This document shows, piece after piece, positions 42,094-51,036 of a DNA stretch of 64,000 nucleotides (its first letter is position 1; each line of letters opens with the position of its first letter). Source of the DNA: Maricaulis sp048268525 (GTDB lineage: Bacteria > Pseudomonadota > Alphaproteobacteria > Caulobacterales > Maricaulaceae). The notes beneath the pieces are model-generated. The model was given only the letters and a program-made list of their open reading frames with translations, searched no databases and was not told where the DNA came from. The translations under genes and the position numbers were made by a program. The stretch is from positions 6,892 through 70,891 of the forward strand of contig NZ_JBLWVH010000019.1 in the NCBI RefSeq assembly GCF_048268525.1, in the 5' to 3' direction.

Positions 42094-42156
42094 CTGAAAG
42101 GGGGAGCCGTCAGCGTGGCGCCTTGACGCGCGGCCCTGAGACGCACCGCGTATACC

Positions 42157-42170
42157 TTGACATTTATCAA
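42157..42170. promoter_or_regulatory. FNR/FixK-type box upstream of nrdD
   Basis: TTGAC-ATTT-ATCAA matches the TTGAT-N4-ATCAA consensus with one change. It overlaps the stop codon of the PLP decarboxylase gene and lies about 126 bp upstream of the nrdD start, suitable for activation under low oxygen. Confidence 0.75.
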
Positions 42171-43912
42171 TTCATGTGCATTTCGAGGCGCTCGAGGAAG
42201 CGTGGCATCAAGGCCGCGCGAACGCCTGGGTCACGCCAGAACGGGTTCATGAAAACGCAGCGGATCAGGACGAGGGACTGACTGTCCGCCTGACCCCCGT
42301 ACTGCTCGAGATGAGCATCAATCAGTGATCCATAATTGGTAACCGACAGTTCGGTCCTGGACACCGAGAACTCAGGATCCGCGGCGAACGCTTCGAAAAC
42401 CCGTCTGGTTCGAGCGTTCGACGCAGCAAGGCCCTCCCCTTCCCTGGCCAGCGAGAAGCAAAGGATATTTGAGTCAGTCGGCTCCAGAATCCGGACCAGC
42501 TCCGAGCCGGACAGGAGGGCTTGCTTGAAATAGGCCCGGCTTTCGAGCGTCCCCGCCATGATTTCACCAAAGCGGTCCGCTCCGAAGGTCAGCGTCTTGC
42601 CGGTCAGCCAGACCGCCGCCGCACCGGACCCACTGCGCGACCCTTCCAGTGTCACCATCCATCGATCATCTGGCGCAGCCCGGTCGATATAGGGCGCGGA
42701 GAATATCGAGTTGGCATAGCTGACTTTGTCACGCACCAGAAACGCACCGCAGGCATAGGGAACGTAACCAAGCTTGTGCGGGTCGAGCGTGACCGAATTG
42801 GCGCGCCGGATAGCCGCCAGCGCCTTGCCGGCATGCCCACTGAGCACCCGGCTCGCATCACCGCCAAGCATTGAGCACAAAAAGCCGCCCCATGCGGCGT
42901 CGACATGATGCCAGATATCCCGCCCGCGACGTCGCCAGGCATCGAGCCTGTCACAGACTTCATCGACCGGGTCGATCTCGCCCGCTTCAGTCGTTCCCGC
43001 AACGCTGACGACGGCCAGAACCGGGCGGCCATCCGCAAAGGCGCGCTCGATCGCCTCCGCCAAGGCGGACGGGTCCAACCGGCCCTGCCGATCGAGCGCG
43101 ACCGCCCAGAAAGCCTCCTCTCCCAAGCCGAACACATTCGCGGCTTTTTGCCATGAAAAATGCTTGTTGCCGGGAACCAGCAGAACCGGGCCGGCCCACT
43201 CGCGGCCCGACGCGCGGGAAACCCTTGCCGCGACCTGAAACGGATTGCCCAACACGCCACTGGCGTTCCGCAACTCGGCATCGCTGACGTCGTGCGCCGC
43301 GACCAAGGCCTGGTAGGCATCCCAGCCAAGATGAGCAAATTCGACAGGGTCAAACGGTTCACCGGTTTTCTCGGCAATGCACAGACCCAGGGCCAGGAAA
43401 TGGTCCATCCGGTAGCGGGCTCGCCACACGCTTTCGAAATTGGCCAGCGTGCCGCCACCGGTAAAGTGACCCTGTGCCTGTGCCGGATCAAATCCGACCA
43501 TTCCGGCCAACATCGAGATGGCCTCGTCCTCGACCCGGCCGCTCACCCGCGCCACATCCCGAGATGTATTGTTCGGGTTGTGCAACAGGGCAACGAAATG
43601 CCCGAGCAGTGCGGGCACTGAGAGCTCCGACACCATGTGGCCGATATAGCGCGGGGTGTATTTCGGCACCTCACCCGTCATCATGTCGCTGAGTTCCCTG
43701 ACCTTTTTAGACAGCGCGTCCTGTTCGGTGCGAAACTCCGGCGTCAACCGCAACGCTTCCGGAACCGGCGATGGGTCGGAGCTGAACAGCGCGCGCCGCC
43801 AGTCGAACCACTGCTCCAGCACTCCATCAAATTCGGAGCGAAGCCAGTCAGCATTCTCCGATTTCGGGCCAAGGAAATTGACACCTTCCAGGCAACCGGA
43901 CCCAACACTCAT
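42167..43912 (-). CDS. PLP-dependent group II decarboxylase
   Basis: Start at the ATG at 43912 with GGAG; the frame is open to 43945 but that would leave no leader after the predicted promoter. 581 residues. Group II decarboxylase family (glutamate/tyrosine/aspartate decarboxylase-like). PLP residues: GHFTGGGTLANFESVWRAR, SVAGTTEAGEIDPVDEV, HVDAAWGGF, and the Schiff-base Lys in SVTLDPHKLGYVPYACGAF. The substrate is not deducible; an aromatic or acidic amino acid is likely. An FNR-type box lies upstream, and nrdD follows on the same strand. Amino-acid decarboxylases often serve acid or anaerobic stress. Confidence 0.92.
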   Translation of the reverse strand: MSVGSGCLEGVNFLGPKSENADWLRSEFDGVLEQWFDWRRALFSSDPSPVPEALRLTPEFRTEQDALSKKVRELSDMMTGEVPKYTPRYIGHMVSELSVPALLGHFVALLHNPNNTSRDVARVSGRVEDEAISMLAGMVGFDPAQAQGHFTGGGTLANFESVWRARYRMDHFLALGLCIAEKTGEPFDPVEFAHLGWDAYQALVAAHDVSDAELRNASGVLGNPFQVAARVSRASGREWAGPVLLVPGNKHFSWQKAANVFGLGEEAFWAVALDRQGRLDPSALAEAIERAFADGRPVLAVVSVAGTTEAGEIDPVDEVCDRLDAWRRRGRDIWHHVDAAWGGFLCSMLGGDASRVLSGHAGKALAAIRRANSVTLDPHKLGYVPYACGAFLVRDKVSYANSIFSAPYIDRAAPDDRWMVTLEGSRSGSGAAAVWLTGKTLTFGADRFGEIMAGTLESRAYFKQALLSGSELVRILEPTDSNILCFSLAREGEGLAASNARTRRVFEAFAADPEFSVSRTELSVTNYGSLIDAHLEQYGGQADSQSLVLIRCVFMNPFWRDPGVRAALMPRFLERLEMHMN

Positions 43913-43980
43913 GATTGTCTCCAAAACACTCCGGACACGCCTCAACGCAATATCCGCCGCACCCCTCCAATCAAAGATTA

Positions 43981-43994
43981 TTGATAAAAGTCAA
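43981..43994. promoter_or_regulatory. FNR/FixK-type box upstream of the decarboxylase
   Basis: TTGAT-AAAA-GTCAA, a near-consensus FNR/FixK site. On the minus strand a GATATT element at 43955-43950 lies where a -10 would fall for a site centred near -41.5, giving a start of transcription about 30 nt before the decarboxylase ATG at 43912. Confidence 0.75.
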
Positions 43995-44072
43995 GGCGCA
44001 TATCCGCACACCCGAGGCCCGGTCCGGCGGCCACTCGAGCCCTACGAAGACGCGGCACCTCACCCCCAACAC

Positions 44073-44105
44073 AAAAAACCCCGAACCAACCGGTCCGGGG
44101 TTTGT
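44073..44105 (-). terminator. Rho-independent terminator of ppa
   Basis: Read on the minus strand, CGGGGTTT-type arms pair (44076-44083 with 44096-44103) and the stem is followed by TTTTTTGTG. It begins 28 bp beyond the ppa stop. Confidence 0.85.
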
Positions 44106-44130
44106 TGCTATCCGTGTAGGCGCGAGGTGC

Positions 44131-44658
44131 TTACCCCTTCACGCGCTCGAGCGATTCCAGGATCAGCTCGCGGGCCTTGGCGGCGTCGCCCCAACCGATG
44201 ACCTTGACCCACTTGTTGGGCTCAAGATCCTTGTAGTGCTCGAAGAAGTGCTTGATCCGCATCAGCTGCGGTTCGGGGATGTCGTCCGGCTCGTTGACCT
44301 TGCCATAGAGCGGCGACAATTTCGGGTGCGGAACGGCGAGGATCTTCTCGTCCATGCCGCTTTCGTCTTCCATCAGCAAAACGCCGATCGGGCGGGCGCG
44401 CACGACGCAACCCGGCACCAGCGTGGTGTGGCCGACGATCATCACGTCGATCGGATCACCATCTTCCGACAGGGTGTGCGGCATGAAGCCGTAATTGCAC
44501 GGATAGCTCATCGGCGTGTGCAGGTAACGATCGACGAAAAGCGTGCCCGCATCCTTGTCCATCTCGTACTTGACCGGCTGGCCGCCGACCGGGACCTCGA
44601 TGATGACATTGATGTCTTCAGGCGGATTTTCGCCCGCGGAGATTTTGTCGATCCGCAT
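44131..44658 (-). CDS. ppa: Inorganic pyrophosphatase
   Basis: Family I soluble pyrophosphatase, hydrolysing PPi to drive biosynthesis. 175 residues, the standard bacterial length. Signature residues: IIEVPVGGQPVKYEMDKDAG, YPCNYGFMPHTLSEDGDPIDVMIVG (the DGDPID metal site) and the C-terminal HFFEHYKDLEPNKWVKVIGW. A strong AAGGAG site precedes the ATG. It has its own terminator, and lies 109 bp beyond gltB on the same strand. Confidence 0.98.
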   Translation of the reverse strand: MRIDKISAGENPPEDINVIIEVPVGGQPVKYEMDKDAGTLFVDRYLHTPMSYPCNYGFMPHTLSEDGDPIDVMIVGHTTLVPGCVVRARPIGVLLMEDESGMDEKILAVPHPKLSPLYGKVNEPDDIPEPQLMRIKHFFEHYKDLEPNKWVKVIGWGDAAKARELILESLERVKG

Positions 44659-44767
44659 CTTGTGCTCCTTGAGGCTGGTGCGGCGCTGTCATACGCCCAA
44701 ATGCTGGCGCGACCAATGCCCGTGTTGCGCCGCAATATCAATTCTCAAGGTCAGACATCCCGCAGAT

Positions 44768-47700
44768 TTATGCGGTCTGGCTGTCATTGGCGGCTGCAAG
44801 CGCCGCCCGTTCGCGTTTCACCACTTCTTCCCCGCGCAGGTGGACGAAGTGCTCCCGCTCGGCCGGCCAGGCGGCCAGCAGGCGCGCGGCGATGCGCGAG
44901 CCGGTCTCGGCGGCATGGGTCTCGATCATCGACAGGCAACGGCGTTCGCCCTCGCCTTCAAGATTGAACGCCAATACGGTCTCGCGGTTGAGGCGGGCAT
45001 CGAGGCGACGTTCCGGATCATAGACAAAGACATCACCGCCGGTCATGCCGGCCGCGAAATTGTCGCCGACCGGACCAAGGATCACGGCGGTACCGCCGGT
45101 CATGTACTCACACCCGTTCGTGCCACAACCCTCGATCACCGCGTCGGCGCCGGAATTGCGGACGCCAAAGCGCTGACCGGCCCTGCCCGCCGCCAGAAGG
45201 CGTCCGGACGTGGCGCCGTAAAGGCAGGTATTGCCGATGATGGCATGTTCCTCATTGGCCTCGGTCGCGCCGCCATAGGGCCGCACGATGATGCTGGCTC
45301 CCGACAGCCCCTTGCCGACATAGTCATTGGCATCACCGTCGAGCTCGATCCGCAGCCCCTTGGCCGAGAAAGCCCCCAGCGACTGGCCGGCCGAGCCGCG
45401 CAGGCGCAGGGTGAGATGGTCAACGTCCAGGCCATCCGGGCCGAACCGCTCGACAATCTGTGACGAGGTCCGTGTGCCGACAGCACGATCGGTGTTCTTG
45501 ACGCCATAGTCCAGTTGCATCTTCTCGCCGCGATCGAAGGCTGGCGCGGCATCCTGGATGATCTGTTCATCAAGCGCGGGAGCGACGTCATTTCGGTGAT
45601 TTCGGGTCGAACGGGCCGGACGTTCGACAGCATCGGCGCGCGACATGATCGCCGACAGATCGAGATCGTCCAGCGCCTGCGAGCCACGCGAAACCTGGTC
45701 GAGCAGGTCGGCCCGACCGATGACATCCTCCAGCGAGGTGGCCCCCAGGCCAGCCAGTATCTCGCGGACATCCTGGGCCAGGAAGGTCATCAGGTTGACC
45801 ACATGATCCGGTATGCCCCCGAAACGCGCGCGCAGGTCATCGTCCTGGGTACAGACCCCGACCGGGCAGGTGTTGGAGTGGCACTGGCGTACCATCAGGC
45901 AGCCCAGCGCGATCAATGACGCCGTGCCAACACCGAATTCCTCGGCGCCCAGCATGGCGGCGATGACGATATCGCGGCCGGTGCGGATGCCGCCATCGGC
46001 GCGCAGGGTGACGCGTTCGCGCAGCCCGTTGAGCGACAGCATCTGGTGTGCTTCGGCGAGGCCGAGCTCCAGCGGGCCACCGGCGAATTTGATCGAGGAC
46101 AGGGCCGCGGCCCCGGTGCCGCCGACCGAACCGGAGATATTGATGATGTCGGCATTGGCCTTGGCCACACCGGCAGCGACCGCACCGACGCCAGCGGCCG
46201 CGACCAGCTTCACCCCGACGCGGGCGGTCGGGTTGATCTGCTTGAGGTCGTAGATGAGCTGGGCCAGATCCTCGATCGAATAAATGTCATGATGCGGCGG
46301 CGGCGAGATCAGGCTGACGCCCGGTGTTGCCAGGCGCATGCGGGCGATGAATTCCGTGACCTTGAAGCCGGGCAGCTGGCCACCCTCGCCGGGCTTGGCG
46401 CCCTGGGCGACCTTGATCTCCATCTCGCGGCACTGGCCCAGATACTGGGCGGTGACGCCGAAACGACCGGACGCGATCTGCTTGACCGCGGAATTCATGT
46501 TGTCGCCATTGGGCAGCGGCTTGTAGCGGGCCGGGTCCTCGCCGCCCTCGCCGGAGACGGATTTCGCACCGATCCGGTTCATGGCAACATTCAGTGCTCC
46601 GTGCGCCTCGGGAGACAACGCCCCCAGCGACATGCCCGGCGTGACGAAGCGGCGTCGGATACCATTGATCGACTCGACCCGGTCCAGGCCTACTGTCGGG
46701 CCAACCGGACGCATGTCCATCAGGTCGCGCAAATGGATCGGACCCTGATCCTTGATCGCCGCGCCGTACTGCTTCCACGCCGCCGGGTCATTGTCACGGA
46801 CCGCCGACTGCAGGGCACTGATCACGGGTGCGTTGAGGGCATGGCGGTCACCGCTGGAGCGTTGGCGGTAGAAACCGCCTATCGGCAGTCGCGCCTCTCC
46901 GTTCCAGGACTTGCGGTGAAGATCGAGTGTCCGCACTTCCAGACCGGGCAGGCCGATCCCCGAAATCCGGCTGACCACGCCCGGCAGATAAGCTTCGATC
47001 AGAGCACGCGACAGGCCAAGCACTTCGAAATTACAGCCGCCGCGATAGGAGGAAATGATCGAGATCCCCATCTTGGAGAGGATTTTCAACAACCCTCCGT
47101 CCAGCGCTGACTTGAGGCGACCGGCCCGCTCGCGGGCCCAGCTTTCGCCGCCCACGGTCTCACGGCCGGCGGTGACCGTGTCGAAGGCGAGATAGGGGTT
47201 CACGGTAGTCGCGCCGAGACCGATCAACACGGCGGCATAGTGAGCGTCGAAACACTCACCGGCCCGCACATTGAGCGAGCAGAAATTGCGCAAGCCTTCG
47301 CGCGTCAGGGTGGAGTGGACGGCCCCGGCGACCAGTACCATTGGCAGCGCCGCATTCTCGCTGTCCTGACGGTGATCGGTCAGCACAAGGTGGGCCGCGC
47401 CGTCACGAACGGCGGCGACACATTCGCGGATCACATCGTCAATCGCAGCCCTCAGGGTCTGGCCGTCACCAGTCGCGCTGGCAACCGGCAGAAGGCAGTC
47501 GATTTCCTTGATGGCGCCACCCATATGGTCCCGCCATCGGTCATAGCTCCCGTTCGACAGGATCGGGCTGTCGAGCACCAGCACACTGGCCCTCGCCTCA
47601 CCCTGACCGAGGATATTGCCCAGATTGCGAAAACGGGTCTTCAGACCCATCACCCGGCCCTCGCGCAAGGGGTCGATCGGCGGATTGGTGACCTGGGAGA

Positions 47701-49297
47701 AGTTCTGGCGGAAGAAGTGCGAAAGCGGGCGATAGCTTTCCGACAGCACAGCCAGCGGCGCGTCATCGCCCATCGAGCCGACCGCTTCCTTGCCGTCCTC
47801 GGCCATCGCCTTGATGACCAGTTCGATATTCTCGAAGGTGAAACCAGCGGCCGCCTGACGGCGCGTGCGGTCGGCATCATCGAACAACTGGTCCTCGGCT
47901 CCCGGGCCGACAACAGGTTCGATATCCTCCATCTCGCCCAGCCAGCGCGTATAGGGATGCTGTTCGGAGAGCTCGTTGAGAATGTCCTGCTCGCGGAAGA
48001 ACCTGCCCTCGACAATGTCGAGCGCGATCAGGCGGCCCGGCGTGATCGAGCCTCGCTCTGTAACGGTGACCGGATCAACCGGCGCCATGCCGGTCTCGGA
48101 GCCGGCCACAAAGATCTCGTCATCGGTCAACGCATAGCGCATCGGGCGCAGCCCATTGCGATCCAGCCCGGCGATTGCCCATCGGCCATCGAAAGCGGCG
48201 ATCGCGGCCGGACCGTCCCAGGGCTCCATCACCGCATTGCAATACTCATACATCCGGCTCCAGCTTTCCGGCATGACGTCGGATCGCTTGGACCAGGCCT
48301 CCGGAATCAACAGCGTCTTGGTCATCGGGGCCGACCGACCGGCCCGGACCAGGATCTCGAATGTCTGATCCAGCGCCGCACTGTCCGACGCGCCCGGCTG
48401 GATGACCGGTTTCACATCGCGCTCAACATCAGCAAAGGCCGTCTCCGCGATGTGAACCTCATGGCTCCTCATCCAGTTGATATTGCCGCGGATCGTATTG
48501 ATCTCACCGTTGTGGGCGAGCATGCGGAAGGGCTGGGCCAAACGCCATTCCGGGAAGGTGTTGGTCGAATAGCGCTGGTGAAAAATCGCGAAAGGCGAGA
48601 TGAAATCCGGCGATTGCAAGTCGGTATAGAAGGCGTCGATGTCCTCGGCCCGGAACAGGCCCTTGTAGATGATGTCGCGCGAGGACAGTGAGCAGACATA
48701 GAGATCGCGCAGATTTTCCTCGCGGGCCCTCCGCTCGATCCGGCGACGCACGATATAGAGGACGCGCTCGACGGCCTCGCTGTCGCGACTGCGCGGATCG
48801 CGGAACAGGACCTGTTCGATTTCCGGCAAGGTGGCGCGGGCCTTGTCGCCCAACACCGAGGTGTCGATCGGCGGCTGGCGCCAGCCGTAAAAGGCAAACC
48901 CCTCGCGCAGGATCTCCGCCTCGATGATCGCGCGAGCGCGTTCGCGGGCGGCAAAATCGGTGCGCGGCAGGAAGACCATGCCGACAATGACGTCGCCGCG
49001 CTCGGGCTCGTGGCCGGTGCGGGCGACGGCAGCCTTGAAGAATTCCTGCGGCACACCGACCCGCAGACCAGCGCCATCCCCGGTGAGGCCATCGGCATCG
49101 ACGGCACCGCGGTGCCAGACGGCTTTCAGCGCATCAATGGCCAGCTCGACAATATCGCGGCGGGCCCGCCCCTTCATGTCGGCGATCAGGCCAACACCGC
49201 AAGCGTCGCGCTCGTCGCGCGGATCGATCAGCCCGGCATCGGTTAGGGTTTCCAGCCCCTGGCGGTAGGCGGCTTCGGACCAGGTCTTGTTCGTCAT
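44768..49297 (-). CDS. gltB: Glutamate synthase (NADPH) large subunit
   Basis: GltB makes two glutamates from glutamine and 2-oxoglutarate. 1509 residues, as expected. The glutaminase nucleophile is Cys33 (ERDACGVGLIADMKG), so about 32 residues of propeptide are removed. The FMN/synthase domain is evident (PPPHHDIYSIEDLAQLIYDLKQINP; GGTGAA), with the 3Fe-4S cysteines in CHSNTCPVGVCTQD, and the C-terminal beta-helix region (GANGDYVGKGLSGG-type repeats). The order is gltD then gltB, the reverse of E. coli, with an ATGA overlap. Confidence 0.98.
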   Translation of the reverse strand: MTNKTWSEAAYRQGLETLTDAGLIDPRDERDACGVGLIADMKGRARRDIVELAIDALKAVWHRGAVDADGLTGDGAGLRVGVPQEFFKAAVARTGHEPERGDVIVGMVFLPRTDFAARERARAIIEAEILREGFAFYGWRQPPIDTSVLGDKARATLPEIEQVLFRDPRSRDSEAVERVLYIVRRRIERRAREENLRDLYVCSLSSRDIIYKGLFRAEDIDAFYTDLQSPDFISPFAIFHQRYSTNTFPEWRLAQPFRMLAHNGEINTIRGNINWMRSHEVHIAETAFADVERDVKPVIQPGASDSAALDQTFEILVRAGRSAPMTKTLLIPEAWSKRSDVMPESWSRMYEYCNAVMEPWDGPAAIAAFDGRWAIAGLDRNGLRPMRYALTDDEIFVAGSETGMAPVDPVTVTERGSITPGRLIALDIVEGRFFREQDILNELSEQHPYTRWLGEMEDIEPVVGPGAEDQLFDDADRTRRQAAAGFTFENIELVIKAMAEDGKEAVGSMGDDAPLAVLSESYRPLSHFFRQNFSQVTNPPIDPLREGRVMGLKTRFRNLGNILGQGEARASVLVLDSPILSNGSYDRWRDHMGGAIKEIDCLLPVASATGDGQTLRAAIDDVIRECVAAVRDGAAHLVLTDHRQDSENAALPMVLVAGAVHSTLTREGLRNFCSLNVRAGECFDAHYAAVLIGLGATTVNPYLAFDTVTAGRETVGGESWARERAGRLKSALDGGLLKILSKMGISIISSYRGGCNFEVLGLSRALIEAYLPGVVSRISGIGLPGLEVRTLDLHRKSWNGEARLPIGGFYRQRSSGDRHALNAPVISALQSAVRDNDPAAWKQYGAAIKDQGPIHLRDLMDMRPVGPTVGLDRVESINGIRRRFVTPGMSLGALSPEAHGALNVAMNRIGAKSVSGEGGEDPARYKPLPNGDNMNSAVKQIASGRFGVTAQYLGQCREMEIKVAQGAKPGEGGQLPGFKVTEFIARMRLATPGVSLISPPPHHDIYSIEDLAQLIYDLKQINPTARVGVKLVAAAGVGAVAAGVAKANADIINISGSVGGTGAAALSSIKFAGGPLELGLAEAHQMLSLNGLRERVTLRADGGIRTGRDIVIAAMLGAEEFGVGTASLIALGCLMVRQCHSNTCPVGVCTQDDDLRARFGGIPDHVVNLMTFLAQDVREILAGLGATSLEDVIGRADLLDQVSRGSQALDDLDLSAIMSRADAVERPARSTRNHRNDVAPALDEQIIQDAAPAFDRGEKMQLDYGVKNTDRAVGTRTSSQIVERFGPDGLDVDHLTLRLRGSAGQSLGAFSAKGLRIELDGDANDYVGKGLSGASIIVRPYGGATEANEEHAIIGNTCLYGATSGRLLAAGRAGQRFGVRNSGADAVIEGCGTNGCEYMTGGTAVILGPVGDNFAAGMTGGDVFVYDPERRLDARLNRETVLAFNLEGEGERRCLSMIETHAAETGSRIAARLLAAWPAEREHFVHLRGEEVVKRERAALAAANDSQTA

Positions 49298-50715
49298 TCG
49301 GCCGCTCCCAGTACACGCATGCGATTGTCGAGGTAGGATTCAATTGAGTGCGCGGCATCGAGCCCGTCCTTGATCGCCCATACCACCAGGGACGCACCGC
49401 GATGGAGGTCGCCGGCGACGAAGACACCATCCAGGCTCGACATGCGGGTATCCGGATCCGCTTCGACCCGACCGTCGCGATGAACTGACAGGTCAGGCGC
49501 ATCAAACTGGTCCGGCAGATCTTCCGGTGTGAAACCGAGGGCCGAGATCACCATGTCGGCCTCGACATCCCAGGTCTTGCCCGGATCCGCTTCCGGCGCG
49601 CGGCGGCCGGATGCATCCGGTGCACCCAGACGCATGCCTTGCACCCGGACGGCGGAAATCGCCTCGCCCTTGGTCAGCACCGCAAGGGGAGCGGAGAGCC
49701 ATTCAAAGACGACCCCCTCTTCCTCCGCATGTTTCACTTCGCGGGCCGAGCCGGGCATGTTAGCGCGGTCACGACGATAGAGGCAGGTTACCGATGTTGC
49801 ACCCTGACGCACGGCCGTGCGCACGCAATCCATGGCCGTGTCGCCGCCACCGACCACGACCACACGCTTTCCCTTGGCGTCCAGCACGCTGTCATTGGCG
49901 GCGGGATCTCCCAGATCATCGCGATTGGAACGGGTCAGATAGTCGAGTGCAGCCAGAACACCATCGCCGGAGCCCGGACAGGTCAGGGTACGGGCATTGT
50001 AGACTCCGGTCGCCAGCAGGACCGCGTGATGCTCGTTGCGGATATCGGCCAGCGTGGCATCCCGCCCGACTTCAAAATTGAGCTTGAACTCGACACCGCC
50101 GCGAGCCAGGCGATCGATACGGCGCTGGACCACGTGTTTTTCCAATTTGAATCCGGGAATGCCGTACATCAACAAGCCACCGGCCCGGTCCGCGCGTTCA
50201 TAGACCGTGACTTCAAACCCGCTTTCACGCAGGCGCTCGGCCGCCGCCAAGCCAGCCGGGCCGGAGCCGATCACGGCGACACTCTGCCCGCGCTCGGGCC
50301 CGACCTTGAGCGGCTTGACCCAACCTTCTTTCCACGCCGTGTCGGTGATGTATTGCTCGACCGCGCCGATGGTCACGGCGCCATGTTTGGACTTCTCGAC
50401 GACGCAGGACCCCTCACACAGACGGTCCTGCGGACAGATGCGACCGCAAATCTCGGGCATGGTCGAGGTCGCGGCCGAGGCGTCGTAGGCCTCCTTGAGG
50501 CGGTCCTCGCCGGCCAGCATCAGCCAGTCGGGGATATTATTCTGCAATGGGCAACCGGACTGGCAGAAGGGGACGCCGCATTGCGAACACCGCGAGGCCT
50601 GTCCGGCAGCGGCTTCGGTGGTGAAGGCGCGATAGATTTCGTTGAAATCCTCACGCCGTTCGGTTTCCGAGCGCTTTTCCGGATAGGTCTGGTCTATGTC
50701 CACAAATCTGAGCAA
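49294..50715 (-). CDS. gltD: Glutamate synthase (NADPH) small subunit
   Basis: GltD passes electrons from NADPH to GltB. I place the start at a TTG (50715) preceded by AAGGGGG; the frame is open to 50874, but this start gives 473 residues against 472 in E. coli GltD and aligns LLRFVDIDQTYPEKR with the E. coli N-terminus. The N-terminal Cys clusters (RCSQCGVPFCQSGCPLQNNIPDW; CGRICPQDRLCEGSC), FAD motif VAVIGSGPAGLAAAERLRESG and NADPH motif VVVVGGGDTAMDCVRTAVRQGA are present. Its stop overlaps gltB. Confidence 0.96.
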   Translation of the reverse strand: MLRFVDIDQTYPEKRSETERREDFNEIYRAFTTEAAAGQASRCSQCGVPFCQSGCPLQNNIPDWLMLAGEDRLKEAYDASAATSTMPEICGRICPQDRLCEGSCVVEKSKHGAVTIGAVEQYITDTAWKEGWVKPLKVGPERGQSVAVIGSGPAGLAAAERLRESGFEVTVYERADRAGGLLMYGIPGFKLEKHVVQRRIDRLARGGVEFKLNFEVGRDATLADIRNEHHAVLLATGVYNARTLTCPGSGDGVLAALDYLTRSNRDDLGDPAANDSVLDAKGKRVVVVGGGDTAMDCVRTAVRQGATSVTCLYRRDRANMPGSAREVKHAEEEGVVFEWLSAPLAVLTKGEAISAVRVQGMRLGAPDASGRRAPEADPGKTWDVEADMVISALGFTPEDLPDQFDAPDLSVHRDGRVEADPDTRMSSLDGVFVAGDLHRGASLVVWAIKDGLDAAHSIESYLDNRMRVLGAAE

Positions 50716-51036
50716 TCCGGCCCCCTTGGCAAAGTCGAAAGTTCGCCAATGCAGCACAGACTTCGCAAGTGCACAAGTCGGTGACGATGCGGCGGATTGG
50801 CATTTTATGCCGGATATCACGAAAATTGGGAATGATATTCCAATTGCCGGTTTGGTTTGGCGCAAAACCAGCAATTATGGGGCGCACACAACGTCGCCAA
50901 ACTCGCCATGCCGCGCAACAATGATGCGGCGATACCCGATTTCTTGGCAAATACCGCACCACTTCCAGCGTTCAAAGACGCTGCGTTCTCGAGACCGGGC
51001 GAGACCTGCCGTCAGTCGAAGCCGGAACCAAGATAG
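50716..51036. other. Spacer upstream of gltD with near-perfect inverted repeat
   Basis: No convincing gene is seen in these 321 bp, although weak frames cross it. The gltD promoter must lie here. At 50824-50845 an inverted repeat AATTGGGAAT-GAT-ATTCCAATT (one bulged base) is the clearest symmetrical element, and GGTTTGGCGCAAAACC follows at 50849-50869. Neither matches a regulator site I can name with confidence. Confidence 0.4.
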
